Below, in pieces: positions 30,084 through 34,105 of a stretch of DNA of 34,105 nucleotides. Below the pieces are notes generated by a model. That model was given only the letters and a program-made list of their open reading frames with translations, searched no databases and was not told the origin of the DNA. The stretch covers positions 1 to 34,105 of IMG/VR virus record IMGVR_UViG_3300022890_000070, one strand, 5' to 3'. The DNA is from a virus. Numbering within the stretch: position 1 is the stretch's first letter; every line of letters begins with the position of its first letter. Both the position numbers and the translations under genes were made by a program.

Positions 30084-30997
30084 AGTTTATCAATTATTTC
30101 TTTAAGTTCTTTTTTAGTTATCTTCACACAGTTGCTACTTGTAAACGGTTCTGTGTATTCAACTTTACTTGTTATTTGAGAATTAACTCTATATCCAAGT
30201 GGAGTTCTTTCGCTATGATTAAGTTCGTTAACTGTTAATAAGGCTTCTCCTGTCTTTTCAATGCCACGCATACCAGTTATAACTTGGTTATCACTTATAG
30301 CGTCTGCTAGTTCTCCTATGGTGCAACCTTTATTTTCGTATATAAATAAGTCTTGATGTTCTCCTTTTTCTAAAGCATACAATACTAACTCAACTGCTTC
30401 ATCTATACTCATAAAGAACCTTGTCATACTTCTATCAGTAATAGTTATTGGTTTTCCTTCTTCTTTAAGTGTCAACCAATGTGGTACAACACTACCTTCG
30501 CTACCTATAACATTACCATATCTAGTGATAATGATATCTGTATGTCCTTTGAACATACTTAAGCCCATTCGTTCCATTAAAAATTTGGTAGATCCATAAG
30601 TTGTTTCTGCGTTGGCTGCTTTGTCAGTAGACAACATAACTAATTTGTTTACCTTGTTTTTATCACAAGCAAACATAACATTACGACTTCCTATTACATT
30701 TATATCTATTGCCGTTAATGGTTGTGCTTCACATATATCTACATATTTGTTAGCTGCTGCATGTATACAATAATCTACACCTTCTAGTGATCTATTGATT
30801 TCCCTAAAGTGTGTAATATCTCCAATAATAAATTTGATTTTCTTATTGTCATTAAATAATCTACGCATGGCTACTTGTTTACTTTCATCTCTACTAAATA
30901 TTCTAACTTCTTTTACATCTAGTTCTAATAATCTTTTAGTCATAGCTTTGCCTAACGATCCTGATCCACCTGTAATTAAGATAACTTTATTCTTCAT
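30080..30997 (-). CDS. UDP-GlcNAc 4,6-dehydratase-like SDR enzyme (PseB/CapE type)
   Basis: A 305-aa extended SDR protein. The NAD(P) loop TGGSGSLG is at residues 9-16, HAAANKYVDICEAQP at about 79-93, the catalytic STDKA at 123-127 and YGSTK at 134-138. This set, with Asp-Lys plus Tyr-Lys, is that of inverting UDP-GlcNAc 4,6-dehydratases (PseB, CapE, FlaA1), which start the synthesis of pseudaminic acid or fucosamine-type sugars. It has no N-terminal membrane domain (unlike CapD). GGAGG precedes the ATG. It begins the cassette, directly after rusA. Confidence 0.9.
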   Translation of the reverse strand: MKNKVILITGGSGSLGKAMTKRLLELDVKEVRIFSRDESKQVAMRRLFNDNKKIKFIIGDITHFREINRSLEGVDYCIHAAANKYVDICEAQPLTAIDINVIGSRNVMFACDKNKVNKLVMLSTDKAANAETTYGSTKFLMERMGLSMFKGHTDIIITRYGNVIGSEGSVVPHWLTLKEEGKPITITDRSMTRFFMSIDEAVELVLYALEKGEHQDLFIYENKGCTIGELADAISDNQVITGMRGIEKTGEALLTVNELNHSERTPLGYRVNSQITSKVEYTEPFTSSNCVKITKKELKEIIDKL

Positions 30998-31008
30998 TGT
31001 ATCCTCCG

Positions 31009-31416
31009 TTATTCGTATTCAATTTCCACTATTATTTGATCGTGGTTTCCGTAAGTCTTTATTACTTGTCCGTTATATACTTGTTTGTCATCTTTATAGG
31101 CATAACCGTTTAAAGCGTCACACACTATCTTACCTATGTTGTCCCAGTCTGGCTTAATAGTACATGGCATTCCCATCATTGCTTGTTTCTTTTTCTCTGA
31201 AAAACTTTCCGCTGGTTTCTTATTTACTGTTATCTTCAGTACAATGGCACCTTCATAGCTTGGTTCTTCTGTAAATTGCGATAAGTAGTATGCTCTTACC
31301 TTATCTTCAAAATCTCTTGTCTTAGTTTGTGTATATGCGTGTTTAGTATGTGAATTAAATCCTGGTCTTTGTTTTCCCATTGCCTTTATCGGACATATGA
31401 AAACTTTCTTTTCCAC
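31009..31416 (-). CDS. rusA: RusA-family Holliday junction resolvase
   Basis: A 135-aa endonuclease that cuts Holliday junctions and branched DNA before packaging. It has the RusA pattern: an N-terminal strand with PIKAMGKQRPGF, the acidic active-site block TIKPDWDNIGKIVCDALNGY (Asp90 and Asp92) and YKDDKQV (Asp109/110), then closing strands IIVEIEY. The residues expected for metal binding are all present and the length fits. AGGAGGAG precedes the ATG. It has its own promoter (31449-31478) and a LexA-like box upstream, so it may be transcribed separately and respond to DNA damage. Confidence 0.9.
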   Translation of the reverse strand: MEKKVFICPIKAMGKQRPGFNSHTKHAYTQTKTRDFEDKVRAYYLSQFTEEPSYEGAIVLKITVNKKPAESFSEKKKQAMMGMPCTIKPDWDNIGKIVCDALNGYAYKDDKQVYNGQVIKTYGNHDQIIVEIEYE

Positions 31417-31448
31417 TTTTAACTCCTCCTACTTATATTCCTATTAAT

Positions 31449-31478
31449 ATTATACCATATTTTTAGGTACTTTGTAAA
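31449..31478 (-). promoter_or_regulatory. Promoter P4 upstream of rusA
   Basis: TTTACA (31473-31478), an 18-bp spacer and TATAAT (31449-31454), with a TGG extended -10, lie in the 81-bp gap before rusA. It would start transcription of rusA, the glycan cassette and the virion genes inside the longer P3 unit. Confidence 0.75.
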
Positions 31479-31487
31479 GATAAAAGC

Positions 31488-31499
31488 GAACATTTGTTC
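31488..31499. promoter_or_regulatory. LexA/DinR-like box
   Basis: GAAC-ATTT-GTTC matches the Gram-positive SOS box GAAC-N4-GTTC exactly. It lies 9 bp upstream of the P4 -35 element and overlaps the end of the HNH gene. Chance occurrence in 34 kb is not negligible, so this is suggestive only. Confidence 0.4.
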
Positions 31500-31761
31500 A
31501 CCTTTTTAATCTTTTTACTTTTTGTATATACTCGTTTATATAATCTCCGTTATCTTTGTCAAATTGTTCGTACCAGTTTAACATTCTATGCATATCATCT
31601 CTCAATAGTACGCAGTTTTCTAGGTTTGTTTTACCTCCGTCGCGCCTTGGCGTGATATGATGACAAGTTAGTTTTAACTTCTTTGTTGGTTTATAACCAA
31701 ATATATCTATCTTTCCGTACTTACAATATAAACAATCCTTGACATATCTATTTGATTTCAT
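31498..31761 (-). CDS. HNH endonuclease, 87 aa
   Basis: A second, smaller HNH protein. DCLYCKYG gives Cys10 and Cys13; the core LTCHHITPRR holds His34-His35; DGGKTNLENCVLL supplies the Asn (46/49); DDMHRMLNW gives the last His (58). All elements of an HNH nuclease are present, in a length typical of the phage enzymes near terminase genes that help packaging. AGGAGG precedes its ATG. Upstream lies the 325-bp repeat-bearing intergenic region. It is not closely similar to the HNH protein at 422-748. Confidence 0.85.
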   Translation of the reverse strand: MKSNRYVKDCLYCKYGKIDIFGYKPTKKLKLTCHHITPRRDGGKTNLENCVLLRDDMHRMLNWYEQFDKDNGDYINEYIQKVKRLKR

Positions 31762-31814
31762 ATAAACCTCCTAAAAGTGTGATTTTTTCCAATTTGCAAC
31801 TCCTATTTTGTGTG

Positions 31815-31878
31815 GTTATTTCAATACATCAAAATAACTTTGATTTTTTAAAACTTATTCCAATACATCAAAATAACT
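31815..31878. repeat. Two 25-bp direct repeats, each an imperfect palindrome
   Basis: Copies at 31815-31839 and 31854-31878 differ at two positions and repeat at 39 bp. The first is a palindrome with arms GTTATTT / AAATAAC around about ten bases, the shape of a dimeric repressor site. Both lie upstream of the plus-strand promoter-like sequence and of the HNH gene. Confidence 0.8.
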
Positions 31879-31884
31879 ATTCTT

Positions 31885-31911
31885 TTGACAATTTCACTGT
31901 AATTTTATAAT
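31885..31911 (+). promoter_or_regulatory. Plus-strand promoter-like sequence
   Basis: TTGACA (31885-31890) and TATAAT (31906-31911) are both perfect, but the spacer is 15 bp, shorter than optimal. If active, it would transcribe the inverted repeat at 31930-31975, opposite to every gene in the window. Confidence 0.4.
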
Positions 31912-31929
31912 CTTTCAGTATGGTTGTCG

Positions 31930-31975
31930 TTTCCTTTTGTTATGATAATTGAATTATTATGCTTACGAAAGGAAA
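31930..31975. other. Long inverted repeat / hairpin
   Basis: TTTCCTTT (31930-31937) and AAAGGAAA (31968-31975) enclose a nested perfect palindrome ATAATT-G-AATTAT. It has no U-run after it on either strand, so it is not an ordinary terminator. Confidence 0.55.
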
Positions 31976-32086
31976 AATATAAGCGGGAAAGTCTTTTGTT
32001 GCAATTTATGTGCTATATATTCGCAAGTTAAGTTAGTTCCATTTTGTAACGTACTGGTATGCAATAGAGTTATCTATTGACGACGG

Positions 32087-33397
32087 TTATTTCAATACTT
32101 TTTGTTTACTGGTGCTTGTTATTACATTATAAATATTAACTAATCCTTTTTCCTTTTCCCAAATATATACTTGGTGTTTCTTAACTGCTCCTACAAATCT
32201 TTCGTGGTATTCATAGTAATCAGTAAGTTTAAGAGTTCCGTTTCTTCTAAATAAAAGTCCTGGCTTCTCCATAACCATTTCACTATGCAAGTGTCCTACG
32301 TGTACTTCTGTCCTTTTAGTTTGGCTTAATAAGTGTCTAAACTCTGCATCAATACTTTCTATAAGTCTTTTTACATTAGTTTCCCCATGAGCCCACACTA
32401 TTAAGTTATCTCCCCATACCATTTCTTGTAATTCTCTTGTATGTTTTCCAAACTTAATTTTCTTTCTATCTTCATATCTTGCTTGTAGTACACTATATAA
32501 ATAATAACTTGTAGTTCTGTCGTGATTACCTGGAACATTTCTTATTTCTACTTCGTTAAAATACTTTTCTAATTCTTCAATAGCTGACTTCCATAACTCA
32601 ACTCCAGTTTCAAACATCTTCTTCCATCTAACATCATTGTGCATAGGAGTTCCTTTAGTAGTTGTATTATCAGGAGTATCCGAATTGAAGAAGTCCCCAC
32701 CAATACACATAATTAACTTATCGCATTTTTCATGTTCTTGTTTCTCTATCATTTGCTTAATCATATCTCTAAACATATCACTTGCTATTTTACTATCGTA
32801 ATTAAACTCTGTATCTCCGTGCCAACTTAAACTACCTAAATGTAATTCAACTGGTGGACACTCCATAAGTTTATCTTTATTAAGTCCTTTTACACCTTTG
32901 CTTTCAAAATTGAAGTTATAGTTTTTAGGAGCTGACTTAATTAAATCTTTAACATTTTGTAAGAATTCTTTTTCATTCCATTTAGGTTCTAGTAATGGTT
33001 TAACACGATATTTAGTAGCATATAACCATACTCCATCTTCTCGTTGTTGCCATTTGCTTCTTTGAAAAAATACTAATTCGTTGAAATGGGGATCTATCTT
33101 AAGTTTTTTAAATAACTCTTCTTGACTACCTACAACCATTGTGCCCTCTACAACGCCATTAGAATACTCTGTTTTAGTTTCTTTATCGTTCTTTGTAGAT
33201 AACTTAACATCTGGTACAGGTGGTCTTTCAGATGCCTTTATAAATCGGTAGTATCTCTTCTTGATAGCGTTTCCAGTTAATTGATCACCAGTTTCTTTAT
33301 TCCATTCTTCAGCACCCTTTGCCCAAGTGGTTTGTTTTTCCCTTACTTGTTTACCTATTTCTTTTAATCGTTCTACATCGTAATCTCTCAATCCCAT
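32087..33397 (-). CDS. Calcineurin-like metallophosphoesterase with N-terminal DNA-binding-like region
   Basis: A 436-aa protein. Residues 1-55 (KQTTWAKGAEEWNKETG, then NAIKKRYYRFI) look like a small helix-turn-helix. The C-terminal part is a two-metal phosphoesterase with GGDFFNSD (233-240), PGNHD (289-293), WAHGE (335-339) and VHVGHLH (366-371). The usual first motif D-x-H appears as ELHLGSLSWHGD, a variant I recall from other phage members. Substrate is unknown; nuclease or phosphodiesterase activity is likely. ATG 33397 is only one base after GGAGG, so TTG 33391 could be the real start. It overlaps the 58-aa gene by 10 bp. Confidence 0.85.
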   Translation of the reverse strand: MGLRDYDVERLKEIGKQVREKQTTWAKGAEEWNKETGDQLTGNAIKKRYYRFIKASERPPVPDVKLSTKNDKETKTEYSNGVVEGTMVVGSQEELFKKLKIDPHFNELVFFQRSKWQQREDGVWLYATKYRVKPLLEPKWNEKEFLQNVKDLIKSAPKNYNFNFESKGVKGLNKDKLMECPPVELHLGSLSWHGDTEFNYDSKIASDMFRDMIKQMIEKQEHEKCDKLIMCIGGDFFNSDTPDNTTTKGTPMHNDVRWKKMFETGVELWKSAIEELEKYFNEVEIRNVPGNHDRTTSYYLYSVLQARYEDRKKIKFGKHTRELQEMVWGDNLIVWAHGETNVKRLIESIDAEFRHLLSQTKRTEVHVGHLHSEMVMEKPGLLFRRNGTLKLTDYYEYHERFVGAVKKHQVYIWEKEKGLVNIYNVITSTSKQKVLK

Positions 33398-33564
33398 TCC
33401 TCCGTTTCTTTATAATCTTCATATACATTTTTAAACTCTGCCTTTAATTGATTTTGTGTGTCTAACTCTTGTTCTACACGGTCATTTTCTTTTCTTGTCT
33501 TTCGGTATTCTATTTCTTCGGTGATCCATTCTATGTATTCTTGTGTGGGTTTTCTGTTTTTCAT
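33388..33564 (-). CDS. Hypothetical coiled-coil protein, 58 aa
   Basis: Read directly from the DNA. ATG at 33564 overlaps the stop of the 20-codon leader ORF as TAATG, and its TGA overlaps the phosphoesterase start by 10 bp. The product is highly charged and helical (TEEIEYRKTRKENDRVEQEL), without membrane segments. It resembles the small Trp/Glu-rich 'EYIEWI' proteins common at the start of Firmicutes phage operons. Ribosome binding site spacing is poor, so translation is probably coupled to the leader ORF. The function is unknown. Confidence 0.7.
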   Translation of the reverse strand: MKNRKPTQEYIEWITEEIEYRKTRKENDRVEQELDTQNQLKAEFKNVYEDYKETEEWD

Positions 33565-33626
33565 TAAAAAAGGCGAACTCTCCTTATGAGAATACCGCTT
33601 CTAATAATATATCTGTCTTCTTTCAT
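33564..33626 (-). CDS. Leader ORF, 20 codons
   Basis: A short frame from ATG 33626 with AAGGTGTGG about eight bases upstream. It begins MKEDRYIIRSG, ends in Arg/Leu/Phe, and stops at TAATG with the 58-aa gene. Its coding region contains the hairpin (33573-33598) and the six-U run (33566-33571). Ribosomes translating it would disturb the terminator-like fold, as in translational attenuation. It could equally be a small basic peptide in its own right. Confidence 0.5.
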   Translation of the reverse strand: MKEDRYIIRSGILIRRVRLF

Positions 33627-33763
33627 AAATATCCACACCTTTATACGCTTATTCGTTCCTAGCAAAGTCCAGGTACTCAGAATATCCGTGTGCTATGTCC
33701 GACCATAACCCGTCTTTTTGCCCCGTCCTCTGCTAGCAAGGAATAACCTTACTTTAATACCCT
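33566..33763 (-). ncRNA. GC-richer structured leader RNA of the P3 operon
   Basis: The transcript from P3 begins with about 100 nt that are clearly richer in G and C than the surroundings. Segments 33728-33746 and 33649-33667 pair over 19 positions (16 Watson-Crick, one G-U, two mismatches). Inside lies a hairpin GUUAUG-GUCGGA-CAUAGC. The segment after the long stem has the leader ORF and then a hairpin at 33573-33598 followed by UUUUUU, a terminator-like end. I recognise no tRNA, riboswitch or ribozyme family. It may be a stand-alone small RNA ending at the U-run, or an attenuator for the operon. Confidence 0.7.
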
Positions 33764-33769
33764 ACATAT

Positions 33770-33799
33770 ATTATACATTATTTTTATATTATCTGTCAA
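33770..33799 (-). promoter_or_regulatory. Promoter P3 (late/virion unit)
   Basis: TTGACA (33794-33799), an 18-bp spacer and TATAAT (33770-33775) are both perfect consensus hexamers. The site begins two bases after the stop codon of the repeat-protein gene. The start should be near 33763, at the head of the structured leader. It is the strongest-looking promoter in the window. Confidence 0.9.
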
Positions 33800-33800
33800 G

Positions 33801-34105
33801 TTACTTTACCACTTTTATTTCATAACCTAGTTTTTCTGATATTTCAGCAATCGTTAATTCTTTGATTTCTTCTTCTATTGCTGGTTTGTAATCTTTTATA
33901 AATAATATTTCATTTTCATTTCTAACTTCTGTAACTTCCCAATTTTCTCTTCTTCTTCCAAAACACCAACCAAACTCTAATTTTATTTCTCCACATACCC
34001 AAGCATTTCCAGATACCCAAGCATTTCCAGATACACTAGCATTTCCAGATACCCTAGCATTTCCATATACACTAGCATTTCCAGATACCCTAGCATTTCC
34101 AGATA
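33801..34105 (-). CDS. VSGNAx hexapeptide-repeat protein, 3' part
   Basis: This is the continuation of the gene that begins at 205. It holds about six more VSGNA[W/R/S] units. The last unit is closed by VCGEIKLEFGWCFGRRREN, then a soluble C-terminal segment (WEVTEVRNENEILF) and a helix ending GYEIKVVK. TAA is at 33801-33803. The joined protein has about ten beta-helix turns flanked by capping segments. No other gene lies between its stop and promoter P3, and no terminator is seen, so transcription of P1 may run into the P3 region. Confidence 0.85.
   Translation of the reverse strand, partial: SGNARVSGNASVYGNARVSGNASVSGNAWVSGNAWVCGEIKLEFGWCFGRRRENWEVTEVRNENEILFIKDYKPAIEEEIKELTIAEISEKLGYEIKVVK
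33993..34105 (-). repeat. 18-bp tandem repeat array, part 2
   Basis: Six to seven copies of the 18-bp unit encode VSGNAx. They are continuous in phase and frame with the array at 1-84 once the shared six terminal bases are collapsed. Neighbouring units are often identical in DNA, so copy number may vary and may also be mis-assembled. Confidence 0.9.

Larger units (their letters stand above)
31762..32086. other. 325-bp intergenic region with direct repeats, hairpin and a plus-strand promoter-like sequence
   Basis: This is the longest non-coding stretch in the window. It holds two 25-bp direct repeats (31815-31878), a plus-strand TTGACA/TATAAT pair (31885-31911), a long inverted repeat (31930-31975) and a small hairpin CAATAG-6-CTATTG near 32070. 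The first 13 bp of the direct repeat recur at 32086-32098, over the stop codon of the phosphoesterase gene. No ORF above ten codons starts from the plus promoter. It could be a regulatory region, the template of a small antisense-strand RNA, or a replication origin; the sequence does not decide. Confidence 0.6.

Noticed and set aside
31815-31878. Possible CRISPR array in the 25-bp repeats
   Set aside because: Only two full copies, a 39-bp step leaving about 14 bp between them, and no leader or cas genes. The repeats are palindromic operator-like sites instead.
33649-33746. tRNA or tmRNA in the GC-richer island
   Set aside because: No T-loop GTTCRA sequence, no 7-bp acceptor with D- and anticodon-arm layout, and no tmRNA start. 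The outer stem is 19 positions long, which does not fit a tRNA.
1-34105. Terminal direct repeats of a linear genome
   Set aside because: The exact overlap between the window ends is only six bases and lies inside an 18-bp repeat array, so it reflects where the circle was cut and not a packaging terminus.
1-34105. Genetic code 4 (TGA as Trp), suggested by the AT-rich DNA
   Set aside because: TGA stops are used at many coupled junctions (for example 6789-6791, 16282-16284, 27700-27702), and Trp is encoded by TGG.

Overview
The window looks like an essentially complete genome of a small, probably strictly lytic siphophage of a low-GC Gram-positive host (Bacillota, plausibly a gut Clostridia/Bacilli relative). 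Reasons: very AT-rich DNA, AGGAGG-type ribosome binding sites, consensus TTGACA/TATAAT promoters, a phi-LC3-type holin, and A118/SPP1-like head and tail genes. TGA is used as a stop and TGG for Trp, so this is code 11 and not a Mycoplasma-type code. Every gene I support lies on the minus strand. The two ends of the window fall inside the same 18-bp repeat array of one gene, and joining them keeps the reading frame, so the molecule is almost certainly circular (or circularly permuted) and was cut within that gene.

Read in the direction of transcription (falling coordinates) there are three units. (1) Promoter P3 (33770-33799) starts a GC-richer structured leader RNA with a 20-codon ORF and a terminator-like hairpin. 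It is followed by a 58-aa gene, a metallophosphoesterase, a 325-bp intergenic region with repeats, an HNH protein, and a RusA resolvase with its own promoter and a LexA-like box. Then comes a five-gene glycan cassette: NDP-sugar 4,6-dehydratase, pyruvyl transferase, FrhB-like Fe-S protein and two glycosyltransferase proteins, one with three domains. The packaging and virion genes follow: small and large terminase, portal, MuF-like protein, scaffold, capsid, connectors, tail tube, chaperones, a short tape measure, baseplate hub, baseplate protein and fibre. The unit ends with lysis genes (holins, M15 endopeptidase) and a strong terminator at 6652-6684. (2) Promoter P2 (6596-6624) drives an XRE regulator and a string of very small genes, several encoding membrane proteins, plus a membrane-anchored glucosaminidase-like enzyme. 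(3) Promoter P1 (3718-3746) starts a leader RNA with a 28-bp hairpin. It precedes a replication-initiator-like protein, a single-strand annealing protein, a PD-(D/E)XK nuclease with permuted motif order, an SSB-tailed small protein, a NinB-like protein, an HNH nuclease, a DUF3310 protein and the hexapeptide-repeat gene that runs across the junction.

No integrase, lysogeny module, DNA polymerase, helicase or tRNA was recognised. Replication probably borrows host machinery, helped by the initiator and recombination genes. The most unusual parts are the two structured leader RNAs, the polysaccharide-type cassette in the virion operon, the permuted nuclease and the intergenic region at 31762-32086. 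Several genes under 60 codons that abut or overlap their neighbours were read directly from the DNA.
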